64,000 nucleotides of DNA. Origin: Thiohalocapsa halophila (lineage in GTDB: Bacteria; Pseudomonadota; Gammaproteobacteria; Chromatiales; Chromatiaceae). Position 1 is the stretch's first letter, and each line of letters starts with the position of its first letter. Shown here one piece after another: positions 37,976 to 47,310 of the stretch. The notes below the pieces were generated by a model. That model saw nothing but the letters and a program-made list of their open reading frames with translations, did no database searches and was not told the origin of the DNA. A program made the translations under genes and the position numbers. Location: the NCBI RefSeq assembly GCF_016583825.1, contig NZ_NRRV01000006.1, forward strand, positions 49,448 through 113,447, given 5' to 3'.

Positions 37976-40863
37976 CAGCGCCTCCCCACCGTTCGGCTGG
38001 CACCGGGCGCCGCCGCGGATTGCGCCCCGAGGCGCCGGAACACCGCCAGCAGGCTGCCCGCCACCACCAGCAGCACGCCGGTGTCGAACACCAGCGTGGA
38101 GCTCAGGCCCACCGCCCCCAGCAGCGGCACCCGGCCGTCCCAGTGCAGGCTCGTGAGCACGTCCTCGCCGAGCAGCAAGGGGCCGAGGGCGGCGAGCCAG
38201 GCCAGCACCAGTCCGGCGCCGATCAGGCTCAGCGCCCGCGGCCGGGGGCGCTCCGGCACACCCCAGGCCAGTTGGTCGAGCACCAGGGCCGTGGCGATCA
38301 CCAGACCGGCGACGAAGCCGCCGCCCGGTGCTGCATGCCCTCGCAGCAGCAGGTGCGCCGCCAGCAGCAAGGCCGCCGGCAGCACCAACAGGGCGAGCAC
38401 GCGCAGCAGCAGCGGGGCCGGCGGCGGCTCTGTGGCGGTGCTGGTGTCGGGCTCCGATTCGGCCTGTGGCGCCAGCAGCAGGTGTACGCCGAGCCCGGCC
38501 ATCGCGAGCACCGTGATCTCGCCCAGGGTGTCCAGCGCCCGGAAATCCACCAGGATGGCGTTCACGACATTGGCGGCGTGGGCGGCGGGCGCCGCGTGCT
38601 CCAGAAACCACTCGGCGATGGTCGCCTCCGGGCGCAGCAATGCGACGGCCGCGAGGGCGGCGCTGCCGACCCCGGCGGCCCCGGCGAGCGCGAGCCGCAG
38701 CCGCTGGTCCGGTGCCGCGCCCGGCGCGCTGCGCCCAGGCGCCATTCTGCCGCCGGCGGGCGCCGTCGGCAGCTGCACCAGCACCACCAGCAGCAGCAGC
38801 GTGGTGATCACCTCCACGGCGATCTGCGTCAGCGCCAGGTCCGGCGCCGAGAAGTGCGCGAAGGTCAGGCTCACCACCAGGCCCACGGCGCCGGTCCAGA
38901 GCACCGCCGCCAGGCGCCGATCGGGGTGTCTCGCGATGGCCAAGACCCCACTGGCCAGCACCAGCGCTGCCGCCAGGCTCGGCACATCCACCGGCAGTAC
39001 GCTGCGCCAGTCCGTGGCCCCCCGCCCGGTGGTGTCAGCGGCGCCGATCCACCAGCCGGCGGCCCCCGCCGCCACCGCCGCGGCGAAGAGCCAGGCGGCA
39101 GAGACGGGCAGGGTCGCCGGGCCCAGGCGCGCCAGCAGGGCGCGGGCGTGGGCCACCAACGCCTCGCCGCTGCGGTGGTAGAGCCGGGCAGCGCGCAGCC
39201 GCGGGAAGTACATGCGGTGCCAGCGGAACAGGGGGCGGCGCAGGGCATAGACCAGCATGCCCAGAGCGAGCGCGGCGGCGCTCATCCACACCGCCGGCGT
39301 CAGCCCCTGCCAGAGCGCGAGATGAAACTCCGGCAGCGGCACCGCTGCCGCGGCAGCGCCGGGGGCGCGCAGCATGCCCGTGCTGGCGGTGGTGAGCAGC
39401 GGGGCGACGGTCTGTTGCGGCAGCACGCCCACCAGCACGCACACCGCCACCAGGGCGGCCACGGGTAGGCGCATCCACCAGGACGGCTCGCGCGGCGGGC
39501 ATTGGCCGGTGGGCGGGCCGTTGAAGAAGACATCGTGGCCGAAGCGCAGCGAATAGGCCACCGACAATAGGCCGCCCAGCACCGCCGCCCCCGGCAGCAG
39601 GGTGTTCAGCAGCGCTTTCAGCGCATCCGGCGCCGCGGCCGCCACCGGCGGGTCCAGGGTCTCGGCGAAGAACATCTCCTTGCTCAGGAAGCCGTTCAGC
39701 AGCGGCACCCCGGCCATGGCGCCGGCGGCCACCAAGGCCAGCGTGGCCGTGATGGGCAGACAGGTGAAGAGCCCGCGTAGCCGGCGCATGTCGCGGGTGC
39801 CCGTCTCGTGGTCGATGATGCCGGCGGCCATGAACAGCGACGCCTTGAACACGGCGTGATTCAGCGCATGGAAGAGCCCCGCCACGGCGGCCAGCGGCGT
39901 GCCCAGCCCCAACAGGAACACCATGAGGCCCAGGTGGCTGATGGTGGAGTAGGCCAGCAGGCCCTTCAGGTCGTGCTTGAACAGCGCGACATAGGCGCCG
40001 AAGACGAAGGTAACGAGCCCGACGCCTCCCACCAGCGGAAACCAAAGCTCCGCCGGCGAGAACACCGGCCACAGCCGCGCCAGCAGGAAGACCCCCGCCT
40101 TCACCAGGGTCGCCGAATGCAGATAGGCCGACACCGGGGTCGGCGCCGCCATGGCCGCCGGCAGCCAGGCGTGCAGCGGGAACTGCGCGGACTTGGTGAA
40201 GACGCCGAGCAGGATCAGCACCAGGATGGGTCCGTGCAGCGGGTGGGCGCGGATGGTCTCCCCCGCCGCCAGCACGGCGTCCAGGTCGTAGCTGCCCACG
40301 ACTTGCCCCAGCAGCAGCAGGCCCGCCAGCAGCGCGATGCCGCCCGCGGCCGTCATCAGCAGGGCGATGCCGGCCCCGCGGCGTGCCGCGCGGCTCGCGG
40401 GGTCGAAGGCGATGAGCAGGAAGGACAGCAGGCTGGTGAGCTCCCAGCAGAGCACCAGCCACAACAGGTTGCCCGCCAGCACCAGGCCGAGCATGGCCGC
40501 CTGGAAGATCAGCATCAGGGCATGGAAGCGCCCGCGCGGGGCATCCGCCGGCAGGTAGTAGCGCGCATAGACGCTCACCAGCAGCCCGATGGCGAGCACC
40601 AGCAGGGCGAAGGTCAGGGCCAGGCCGTCCAGGCGCAGGGTCAGCGCCAGGCCCAGCGCGGGTATCCAGGGCAGGGTCAGGCTCGGCACCGCGCCGCCGG
40701 CCACCGCCGGCAACATACCGAGCGCCAGCAGCAGCGCCGCGCCCGTCGCGAGGCTCGCGGCCAGCGCCGCGCCGCGCGTATAGCGCCGCGCCGCCAGCGG
40801 TGCCAGCCCGGCGCCGAGCAGCGGCAGCAGCAAAAGCAGCAGGAGCTGCGGGGACTGGCTCAT
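37975..40863 (-). CDS. mnhA: Multisubunit Na+/H+ antiporter subunit A, fused to the B domain
   Basis: 962 residues. The N-terminal two thirds is a NuoL-like proton channel: FQAAMLGLVLAGNLLWLVLCWELTSLLSFLLI (key Glu) and FTKSAQFPLHAWLPAAMAAPTPVSAYLHSATLVKAGVFLL (key Lys). The C-terminal part carries the DUF4040 region (DLALTQIAVEVITTLLLLVVLVQLP) and an MrpB domain (LLLRGHAAPGGGFVAGLVIATALVLDQLAWG), so A and B are one polypeptide, as in several gammaproteobacteria. First gene of mnhA-C-D-E-F-G. With the Trk genes downstream it forms an alkali/salt tolerance locus. Confidence 0.95.
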   Translation of the reverse strand: MSQSPQLLLLLLLPLLGAGLAPLAARRYTRGAALAASLATGAALLLALGMLPAVAGGAVPSLTLPWIPALGLALTLRLDGLALTFALLVLAIGLLVSVYARYYLPADAPRGRFHALMLIFQAAMLGLVLAGNLLWLVLCWELTSLLSFLLIAFDPASRAARRGAGIALLMTAAGGIALLAGLLLLGQVVGSYDLDAVLAAGETIRAHPLHGPILVLILLGVFTKSAQFPLHAWLPAAMAAPTPVSAYLHSATLVKAGVFLLARLWPVFSPAELWFPLVGGVGLVTFVFGAYVALFKHDLKGLLAYSTISHLGLMVFLLGLGTPLAAVAGLFHALNHAVFKASLFMAAGIIDHETGTRDMRRLRGLFTCLPITATLALVAAGAMAGVPLLNGFLSKEMFFAETLDPPVAAAAPDALKALLNTLLPGAAVLGGLLSVAYSLRFGHDVFFNGPPTGQCPPREPSWWMRLPVAALVAVCVLVGVLPQQTVAPLLTTASTGMLRAPGAAAAAVPLPEFHLALWQGLTPAVWMSAAALALGMLVYALRRPLFRWHRMYFPRLRAARLYHRSGEALVAHARALLARLGPATLPVSAAWLFAAAVAAGAAGWWIGAADTTGRGATDWRSVLPVDVPSLAAALVLASGVLAIARHPDRRLAAVLWTGAVGLVVSLTFAHFSAPDLALTQIAVEVITTLLLLVVLVQLPTAPAGGRMAPGRSAPGAAPDQRLRLALAGAAGVGSAALAAVALLRPEATIAEWFLEHAAPAAHAANVVNAILVDFRALDTLGEITVLAMAGLGVHLLLAPQAESEPDTSTATEPPPAPLLLRVLALLVLPAALLLAAHLLLRGHAAPGGGFVAGLVIATALVLDQLAWGVPERPRPRALSLIGAGLVLAWLAALGPLLLGEDVLTSLHWDGRVPLLGAVGLSSTLVFDTGVLLVVAGSLLAVFRRLGAQSAAAPGASRTVGRR

Positions 40864-40983
40864 CCGAAGCTGGTGGCAGCCATGGCGTGCGGGATGGGCA
40901 GGGAGCGGCCTCGAGGCGTCTGCCGAACTGCGTCGGCCACCCGTTGTGCCCGCAGGCGGTCAGGGTGTTTGCTGGGCCCGGCC

Positions 40984-41403
40984 TCAGCCGGCGGGCTCCG
41001 AGACCCCTTCCAGCACCTCGCCGGCGAGCTTCGGCTCACGAGTGCCGGTGGCGATGTCGCCGCTGGACAGAACGCCCACGCAACGCTCGTCGCGGTCCAG
41101 GATCACCAGACGGCGCACCTGTGCCGCTTCCATCGCCTGGGCGGCCTCGTCGACGTCGGCATCGGCGTGGATGCTGTGTATGCCCCGGCTCATGATCCCG
41201 GAGACCGGCGTCTTCGGGTCCAGGCCGTCGGCGAGCCCGCGGACGACGATGTCGCGGTCGGTCACCGTGCCCACCACCTGGTTCTCTTCCAGCACTGGCA
41301 GCATGCCGATGTCTTGGTCGCGCATGAGCACGGCGGCGCGCTCAAGGGAGTCGCCTTGGCCGATATAGGTGAATTGGTCGCTCATGATCTGGCTGATTTG
41401 CAT
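40984..41403 (-). CDS. Two-CBS-domain protein
   Basis: 139 residues. CBS1: MSDQFTYIGQGDSLERAAVLMRDQDIGMLPVLEENQVVGTVTDRDI; CBS2: IMSRGIHSIHADADVDEAAQAMEAAQVRRLVILDRDERCVGVLSSGDI. Resembles stress-induced stand-alone CBS pairs that sense adenylates. The ATG at 41403 starts the first CBS strand directly; an upstream Met would add an Arg-rich unconserved leader. Precedes the mrp operon on the same strand by 120 bp but a shared transcript is not shown. Confidence 0.88.
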   Translation of the reverse strand: MQISQIMSDQFTYIGQGDSLERAAVLMRDQDIGMLPVLEENQVVGTVTDRDIVVRGLADGLDPKTPVSGIMSRGIHSIHADADVDEAAQAMEAAQVRRLVILDRDERCVGVLSSGDIATGTREPKLAGEVLEGVSEPAG

Positions 41404-41607
41404 AGTGGCTGAGCCTCTGTATTCGCTGGTGGTGAAAAAAATGTGGCGTCGCGGCATGGTGCCGAGCCGCGCCCGCAGGGCGGCCGGCGCCAGCCCCGAT
41501 CCACAAAAGGCGCGGTTTCCCGGCTCCTGCATGCTCGGCAGCGTACCCGCCCGAAAACTGCGGGGCGCCCTGCTGCGCACGGGAAACACCAAACCATCGG
41601 CGCTTCC

Positions 41608-42018
41608 TTAGATGCCCCGCTGCTCGGCGTCCGACGGCGCCATGCGGCAGCGCTCGGGCGCGTCGATGGAGACGGCGTTCGGAAACATGCTGAGCCACGG
41701 AATCCGCAGGCCGTAGCCATGGACGATCACCGGCTCCTGCGGGCATTCCTTGGTGATGCGGTTGGCGATGGACTGCAGCCGCGCGGAGTCCCACTTGAAA
41801 TAGGGCGGCGTGAAGCCGGCATCCTCATTCTTGAAGATCAGGGTGTCCGAGGTGCCGGCCTCCACCGTCTCGATGCGGTACTGCACCTCTTGGCCGTCGC
41901 CGGTGACGCCGGTGATCTGGACCTCCCAGGCCTTGGGGCCCCAGCGCATATAGATCAGAGCCAGCGCGATGACCGCGACGGCAACGACGCCGATGACGAC
42001 TTTGTTCTTGGTGGTCAT
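41608..42018 (-). CDS. DUF1523 family membrane-anchored protein
   Basis: 136 residues: one N-terminal membrane anchor (VVIGVVAVAVIALALIYM, ~7-24) and an extracytoplasmic domain with VEAGTSDTLIFKNEDAGFTPPYFKWDSARLQSIA and VIVHGYGLRIPWLSMFPNAVSI. This matches DUF1523, whose members often read VxGYGxRxxxLSxFPNxxxI. Function unknown. AAGGAG precedes the ATG at 42018. Confidence 0.85.
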   Translation of the reverse strand: MTTKNKVVIGVVAVAVIALALIYMRWGPKAWEVQITGVTGDGQEVQYRIETVEAGTSDTLIFKNEDAGFTPPYFKWDSARLQSIANRITKECPQEPVIVHGYGLRIPWLSMFPNAVSIDAPERCRMAPSDAEQRGI

Positions 42019-42508
42019 GGTTCTGCTCCTTAATCTGCATCGAACAGGCTCAAGCGACGGCAGCCTCAAGCGGCGGTAGCGCCAACAGCGCCGAAAATTC
42101 GACGCTGACCGCGACATCCGCGGCGACCCGGCAGCGGCGCAGTGGCTTTGCCGGTGTCGCCTGCGCCGGAGCTCCCCTTGGGCGCTGCCCTTGCGGGTGG
42201 CCGGGCAGCCCACCTGCTGCTTTTTGGGTACTTGTCGCATTCCCTAGCAACTTCCGAGCCATGGCAGCCGAGCTGCCGGCGCCAACGCCATCCCCGTCCT
42301 GTGACGGGGCTTAGCGCCCGGGTGTTGGTGCAAATGCCCCGGCTACGGCGGAGGACGCAGCGGGCTGGCATGCCCGGGGGCGCTTCGCCACGGCAGGCGG
42401 GCCCGCGGTTGCGGTGCCCTGTCGGTCGGCGGTGGATCTGGTATGGCTGATGCACGCTTCGGGATGCAATCCAACCAGCGATGACCGCGAGCGCGGTCAG
42501 GAGGCGAC
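42019..42508. other. Divergent intergenic region before csbD
   Basis: No gene recognised in 490 bp. Contains the regulatory motif at 42327-42340. Just before csbD, a GGAGGCGAC ribosome-binding site is clear. Confidence 0.4.
42327..42340 (+). promoter_or_regulatory. Recurrent GGTGCAWWTGCCCC motif upstream of csbD
   Basis: GGTGCAAATGCCCC, exact match to the deduced consensus, oriented toward csbD at ~170 bp from its start. Confidence 0.55.
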
Positions 42509-42697
42509 ATGAACTGGGAACAGATCCGCGGTAACTGGGAACAGGCCAAGGGCGAGCTGAAGGTGCAGTGGGGCAAGCTCACCGACGACGACCTGGCGAA
42601 GATCAACGGCGAGCGGGACAAGCTCGTCGGCCGCCTGCAGGAGCTCTACGGGATTACCAAGGACGAGGCGGAGAAGCAGGTGAACGAAAAAACCTGA
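42509..42697 (+). CDS. CsbD-like stress protein
   Basis: 62 residues, CsbD family: NWEQIRGNWEQAKGELKVQWGKLTDDDLAKINGERDKLVGRLQELYGITKDEAEKQV. Small, highly hydrophilic helical protein of general stress responses in many bacteria; molecular role unknown. GGAGG precedes the ATG at 42509. Confidence 0.92.
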   Translation: MNWEQIRGNWEQAKGELKVQWGKLTDDDLAKINGERDKLVGRLQELYGITKDEAEKQVNEKT

Positions 42698-43134
42698 AGC
42701 CCGCTGCGCACGCACGGGCCCGCGCGGCCGAGTCCGCGCGCTGGCGCGGGCAACGGAGCCAAATCCGCTCGTGCCTCTGGCATCTCAGTGAGGCCGCCCG
42801 GGCGTATGCCTGCCGCCGGGCCGAATACCGACCATGCCCCCGCAGTCGGCGCCCCCGCAGTCGGCGGATGAGCTCGCCCGGGATGCCCGCTTGACCGACC
42901 GGGGGCGCTCTCCTATGGTCAATGACTCAAGCAGAACGACCGTCATCTCCCATTCTTGCTGATCCTGCTGACCGGACCGATGCTTGGCCCTGGGCGCTGC
43001 GTGGCGACCGCCGCGCTTGCACCGCCGGCCGTCGCTGCGCCCGGCTCGCTGTCGCGCCGCCGCGGGCTTCGACCTTGCTCGATCCGCCGGCCCGGCCAGT
43101 GGTCGCCCTTCGCCCGCAAGTCTACGGAGCCCTT
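42698..43134. other. Intergenic region before the hybrid kinase
   Basis: About 440 bp without a clear gene. A frame continuous with the kinase runs upstream to 42922, but its residues (RRACTAGRRCARLAVAPPR) look random and lack a start with a ribosome-binding site. Confidence 0.4.
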
Positions 43135-45501
43135 ATGAATCTTTCCGCCGAGTCACGCTGCGCAGGGGTGGCTCAGCGCGCCGCCTCCGATCCGCGCGCC
43201 GAGCCCGCCGGGGCGCTGGTCGACGGGGCTGCGCCCACATTCGGGCTCGAGTGGGACCTGCGCACCGATCAGCTCCGGCATGATACCGCCGGCGCCCGCG
43301 CGCTCGGTCTGGAGACCGACGGCAACGGCGAAACCGGAGCCGACTTCCTCGCCCGGGTGCACCCGGCCGACCGGGCCGGGCTGCGCGCCGCGATCGCCGC
43401 CGCCACACCGGCCAAGCCCACCTTCTGCGCGCGCTACCGCTTGGAAGCGCCGGCGGGTCAGCGGGTGATTCAGGATCAGGGGCGTGTGCGCTTCGATGCC
43501 GCCGGCAGCGCCATTGCCGTCACCAGTGTCAGCGCGGATGTCACCGCGGACGTGGCCGCCCACGCCGACCATAGCCGCAGACTGGACTTGCTGGTGGACG
43601 TGATGGACCGGCTGCCGGCCATGGTCATGGTGCTCGATACGGAGCTTGCCGACGTCCGCGTCAATCGCAGCATGAGCCGCATCCTCGGCTGGAGCCGCTT
43701 CGACCTGGAAGAGCAGGACCCGCTCAGCCTCTGGTGGCCGCAGCCGCGGTTACGCGAGCACGCCCGGGCGACCTTGGTGCACGGTGGTGCCGGCACCTGG
43801 ACGGACCTGCCGATGATGGACCACGACGGCAATTGGGTGGATGTCGCTTGGTCCAGCGCGTCGCTGCCGGACGGCCGGCGCGTGGCCCTGGGCATCGACG
43901 TGCGCGAGCAGCGCTGCACCGAGCGCCGGCTCGCCGCGCTGGAGCGGCGCTTTCGCACCATGGCCGAGACGGTGCCGGACATCCTGTTCACCACCGATGC
44001 CGAAGGCCGGGCCGATTACGTCAACGACCGTTTCTACCGCACCACCGGCCTGCAGCCGGGCAGCGCCCTGGGCGAGGGCTGGCTGGATGCCCTGCACCCA
44101 GACGACCGTGCGAACGCGCGCAACGTCTGGCGCGAGGCGGTGGCGCAGGGCAGGTCGCTGCGGCTGCGCTACCGGCTGCGCTGTGCCGACGGCGCCTACC
44201 GCTGGTGGGAGAGCCGCGCTCGGCCCATCACGGACCCCGACAGCCCGGATGCCAAGCCCGCCTGGTTCGGGGCGGCCTCCGACATCGACGAGCTCGTCTG
44301 CACCCGCGAGGCGCTGGAGGAAGCCGATCGGCAGAAGGACGAATTCCTGGCCATACTCGGCCACGAGCTGCGCAATCCCATGGCGCCGGTGCGCAACGCG
44401 GTAGATCTGATGCAAACGCACAGGCTCACCGAGCCCCAGCTCGCCTGGGCGGTGGGAGTCATCGACCGCCAGACCCGGCAGATGGACCGATTGCTGGATG
44501 ACCTGCTGGATGTCTCGCGCATCATCCGCGGCAAGCTGCATCTGTCGCCGCGGGTGGTGGACATCGCCGAAGTCATCAGCCAGGCCGTGGACGCGAGCCG
44601 CCAGCAGCTTGAGGCCCGGGCTCACCAATTCCAGCTGGACGTGCCGGATGCACCCCTGTATCTGGCGGCGGACCCGGCCCGGCTGGCGCAGGTGCTCACC
44701 AATCTGCTCAACAACGCCGCCAAGTACACACCCGAGGGCGGGCATATCGCCTTGCAGGTGGAGGCGCGCCCGGGCACCCTGGTCCTGCATGTGCGCGACG
44801 ACGGCGACGGCATCGACGCCGATCTGCGCGCGAGTCTGTTTCGCACCTTTACTCAGGGCCAGCGGCGGCTGGAGCGCACCGGCGGCAGCAAGTCCGGGCT
44901 CGGGCTCGGGCTCGCCATCGCCGCCCGGATTACGGAGCTGCATGGCGGCCGCATCGAGGTGGACAGCCCTGGCCCCGGTGGCGGCGCGACCTTCAGCGTC
45001 TACCTGCCCCGCACCGATGCGCCGGCGCCGGAGCGCGCTCCCGCGCAATGCGCCGAGGCGCCGGCGGCCAGCGGCGAGCTGTCGGTGCTTGTGGTGGACG
45101 ACAACCGGGACGCAGCCGACGGGCTGGCCATGTTGCTGACGGCCATGGGCCACCGTGTCCAAACCTGTCACAGCGGTGCCGAGGCACTGGCGGTCGCCGG
45201 CGGAGAGCGGCTGCATCTGGTGCTGCTCGACCTCGGCATGGACGACATGGACGGCTTCGAGACCGCACGGCGGCTACGGGCCACTGACGCCGTCGGCCGG
45301 CCGATGCTGCTGGCGGCCGTCTCCGGCTACGGCGACAACCGCACCCGCGAGCGGGCCCGCGCGGCGGGCTTCGACCGCCACCTGACCAAGCCCGTGAGCC
45401 GCGAGGCGCTGGCGCAGCTGCTCTGTGACGCCGCCGCAGTCGGCGCCCGGGAAGACGGTCCGGCAGACAGCGGGGAAACCGGTCAGGGTGGGCCCGAATG
45501 A
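43135..45501 (+). CDS. PAS-domain hybrid histidine kinase with C-terminal receiver
   Basis: 788 residues, no membrane segment, so a cytoplasmic sensor. Three PAS-like regions (~30-140, ~155-275, ~280-405) are supported by FGLEWDLRTDQLRHD, MVMVLDTELADVRVNRSMSRILGWSRFDLE and DILFTTDAEGRADYVNDRFYRTTGLQ. The HisKA phosphoacceptor is H410 in LGHELRNPMAPVRNAVDLM. The ATPase domain has LTNLLNNAAKYTP (N box), DDGDGID (G1) and KSGLGLGLAIA (G2). The receiver phosphoacceptor is D699 in VLLDLGMDDMDG. The start is the ATG at 43135 behind GGAG. No haem or flavin site can be assigned. Confidence 0.88.
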   Translation: MNLSAESRCAGVAQRAASDPRAEPAGALVDGAAPTFGLEWDLRTDQLRHDTAGARALGLETDGNGETGADFLARVHPADRAGLRAAIAAATPAKPTFCARYRLEAPAGQRVIQDQGRVRFDAAGSAIAVTSVSADVTADVAAHADHSRRLDLLVDVMDRLPAMVMVLDTELADVRVNRSMSRILGWSRFDLEEQDPLSLWWPQPRLREHARATLVHGGAGTWTDLPMMDHDGNWVDVAWSSASLPDGRRVALGIDVREQRCTERRLAALERRFRTMAETVPDILFTTDAEGRADYVNDRFYRTTGLQPGSALGEGWLDALHPDDRANARNVWREAVAQGRSLRLRYRLRCADGAYRWWESRARPITDPDSPDAKPAWFGAASDIDELVCTREALEEADRQKDEFLAILGHELRNPMAPVRNAVDLMQTHRLTEPQLAWAVGVIDRQTRQMDRLLDDLLDVSRIIRGKLHLSPRVVDIAEVISQAVDASRQQLEARAHQFQLDVPDAPLYLAADPARLAQVLTNLLNNAAKYTPEGGHIALQVEARPGTLVLHVRDDGDGIDADLRASLFRTFTQGQRRLERTGGSKSGLGLGLAIAARITELHGGRIEVDSPGPGGGATFSVYLPRTDAPAPERAPAQCAEAPAASGELSVLVVDDNRDAADGLAMLLTAMGHRVQTCHSGAEALAVAGGERLHLVLLDLGMDDMDGFETARRLRATDAVGRPMLLAAVSGYGDNRTRERARAAGFDRHLTKPVSREALAQLLCDAAAVGAREDGPADSGETGQGGPE

Positions 45502-45601
45502 CATGCCGATGCCGCAATTCCTCGGCGTCGGGAACAATTATTGCTTTGGTAGATATATCAGATGTATCACCGACAGCACGCTGAGCACGCATAGCACGCA
45601 C

Positions 45602-46312
45602 ATGGCAACGGACAGGCGGCGCCGCGGTGGAACCGGTCCCACCGCGCCCGACGCGCCCACGGCCGGCAAAGACCTGAATCCCGTGCTGGAGCGGCTCGCG
45701 GACTTGGAGCGACGCTCTCTGCTCGCCGAGCAGGCCCGTCAGCAGGCGCACAGGCTGCGTACACCGCTGAGCGTCATCGACCTCATTGCGGAGACCATGC
45801 AGCTCGAGAGCCATGCCGACACCCAGCGCGCCGAGCGTCTGGCGCGCATCCAGAGCGCGGCGGGCAGTCTGGCGACCGAGCTCTCGGAGGCGGTCAAGTC
45901 CACCCGCTTCGGCGATGGTCCGCGCCAACGCGTGGACGCCAGTGCGCTGGCCGCCGAGGTGGTGCGCAGCTTCGGCGGCGACGTGGCGGCGGACGGCGCC
46001 GTCGGCATCACCATCGCCGTCGAGCCGGGCAGTCTGGAGGCCGCTCTGGTGCACGCCCTGCGCCTGGTGGGCGTGGGCACCGATTGCAATGGCGTCTGCG
46101 CACAGCGCCCGCGGCTGCGCACCGAGCAGCGCGACGGCGAGGTCTGGCTCGCCATCACCGCCGCCGGTGCCCAGCCGCCGGATACCCCGCGGGAGCGCGC
46201 CGACCTGCGCCTCATGGCCAAGGCCGCCGAGCGTGTCGCCCAGGACCATGGCGGCAGCCTGACGCTGGGACCGGACAGCGCCACCTTCCGTTTGCCGCTG
46301 GGCGGGGACTAG
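45602..46312 (+). CDS. Degenerate histidine-kinase-like protein
   Basis: 236 residues, 100 bp after the hybrid kinase. A dimerisation/phosphoacceptor-like helix is visible (AEQARQQAHRLRTPLSVIDLIAETMQL, with His-x-x-Arg-Thr-Pro), followed by an ATPase-like remnant (HALRLVGVG; LRLMAKAAERVAQDHGGSLTLGPDSATFRLPLGGD). The N box lacks the Asn that binds Mg-ATP, and the G1 and G2 glycine motifs are missing. It probably cannot autophosphorylate, but might act as a histidine phosphotransfer partner or decoy for the receiver next door. Start chosen at the ATG at 45602. Confidence 0.6.
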   Translation: MATDRRRRGGTGPTAPDAPTAGKDLNPVLERLADLERRSLLAEQARQQAHRLRTPLSVIDLIAETMQLESHADTQRAERLARIQSAAGSLATELSEAVKSTRFGDGPRQRVDASALAAEVVRSFGGDVAADGAVGITIAVEPGSLEAALVHALRLVGVGTDCNGVCAQRPRLRTEQRDGEVWLAITAAGAQPPDTPRERADLRLMAKAAERVAQDHGGSLTLGPDSATFRLPLGGD

Positions 46313-46341
46313 ACCGGGCGCCCCAGTCTGGTTCTGGCCCA

Positions 46342-46419
46342 GTGGGAGCGGCACCCCTGCCGCGACGACTTCCAGGGTTTGCGCTCGGCCATCCGTCGCG
46401 GCAGGGATGCCGCTCCCAC
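46342..46419. repeat. Long REP-type hairpin after the kinase-like gene
   Basis: 26-bp inverted arms (46342-46367 and 46394-46419) matching at 25 of 26 positions around a 26-bp loop. The left arm begins GTGGGAGCGGCACCCCTGCC. This is the GTGGGAGCGGC class of REP known from Pseudomonas and Xanthomonas, distinct from the GTAGGTCGGG class elsewhere in the window. It could act as a transcript-end stabiliser. Confidence 0.8.
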
Positions 46420-46569
46420 AGACGCGGAGCGACGGTGGCTCGGTCTGGGCGACGCGTCCGGCGCTGCCGCCCGATTCCGGCACGCGCGCTGCATTCCTTT
46501 TGGGGTCAGGGCCCGGTGGGGACAGGTCCCCGCCGGCCCGCCACGTCAACCAGCAACGGGAGCAGCAGC

Positions 46570-46866
46570 ATGCCCAAGACCCTCGACCCCCGAGCCGCAC
46601 CTGGTGCCGACGCCGTGCGGGCCCGCGCCGGCTTCGAATTGGCGCGGCCGCAGGATATTGCCGAGCGCAAAGACATGAGCCACGAGCAGAAGGTCGCCCT
46701 GTTGGAGCAATGGGAGCAGGACCTCCGCGAGGAAATGGTGGCCGAAGAAGAGAATATGTCCGGCGCGGGCGGCCCCGTGGCCGACACCTTGGCGGACGTA
46801 CGCCAAGCCCTGGGACAGCTCGGCAAAGACAGCGCGAGCCGCCCGGTGCCGGACAAGCACGGCTGA
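46570..46866 (+). CDS. Small hydrophilic protein, unknown function
   Basis: 98 residues, no signal or membrane segment. AGFELARPQDIAERKDMSHEQKVALLEQWEQDLREEMVAEEENM is a conserved-looking helical core; the rest (VADTLADVRQALGQL) is also helical. I have no family name for it. The ATG at 46570 follows AGCAGCAGC with no strong ribosome-binding site. Its composition, strongly acidic and with few hydrophobics, is typical of haloadapted small proteins. Confidence 0.6.
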   Translation: MPKTLDPRAAPGADAVRARAGFELARPQDIAERKDMSHEQKVALLEQWEQDLREEMVAEEENMSGAGGPVADTLADVRQALGQLGKDSASRPVPDKHG

Positions 46867-46957
46867 TCCACTGACGGCGCCCGGCAGAAGACCGCCGCCG
46901 GAACACCGCCGCAGACAGTAGGCAGGTATCCCCTGTCCGCGGCTCGCGCGCCTTGGC

Positions 46958-47040
46958 GTAGGTCGAGCCGACGTCAGGAGGCCCGACACAATCATCTCCT
47001 AAGCAGTCGGCGTGGTGGCGGGCCTCATGCCTCAGCCCGG
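46958..47040. repeat. REP-like palindromic repeat
   Basis: GTAGGTCGAGCCGACGTCAG running into GAGGCCCGAC (46958-46987), then GGCGGGCCTCATGCCTCAGC ending at 47040. Same family as at 10.4 and 23.4 kb, with the two arms in the 10.4-kb order. Confidence 0.7.
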
Positions 47041-47055
47041 GCGGGGCGCCGGACG

Positions 47056-47310
47056 TCAGTCGGTGGCCGACTCGATGCGGTCGCCGGTCTCCTCCACCGT
47101 CTGCTTGGCCTGCTCGACGGCCTGACTAGCAGCCTCCTTGGTTTGCTCCGCCGCGGCCTGGGCCGCTTCGCGGGTTTCCTCGGCCGCCTCGCTCATCTCC
47201 TCGCTGACATCCGTGGTCTCCGTGTCCTGGGACTGCTCGCCGCAACCCCAAAGCAAGGCTGCGGACAAACCGATGGTGGTCAGGGTTAGCGCTGGTCGTA
47301 TGGTCTTCAT
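47056..47310 (-). CDS. Small helical lipoprotein
   Basis: 84 residues with a lipoprotein signal peptide; the lipobox is LLWGCG, with lipidation predicted at C23. The mature part is an acidic/alanine amphipathic helix (EEMSEAAEETREAAQAAAEQ...) with an 11-residue-like periodicity, resembling apolipoprotein/LEA-like stress proteins. Envelope location likely; function unknown. The region 155-160 bp upstream has a possible motif remnant (GGCCATTGTGCACC). Confidence 0.7.
   Translation of the reverse strand: MKTIRPALTLTTIGLSAALLWGCGEQSQDTETTDVSEEMSEAAEETREAAQAAAEQTKEAASQAVEQAKQTVEETGDRIESATD

Noticed and set aside
42922..43134. N-terminal extension of the hybrid kinase
   Set aside because: Upstream residues look random and the ATG at 43135 has a good ribosome-binding site.
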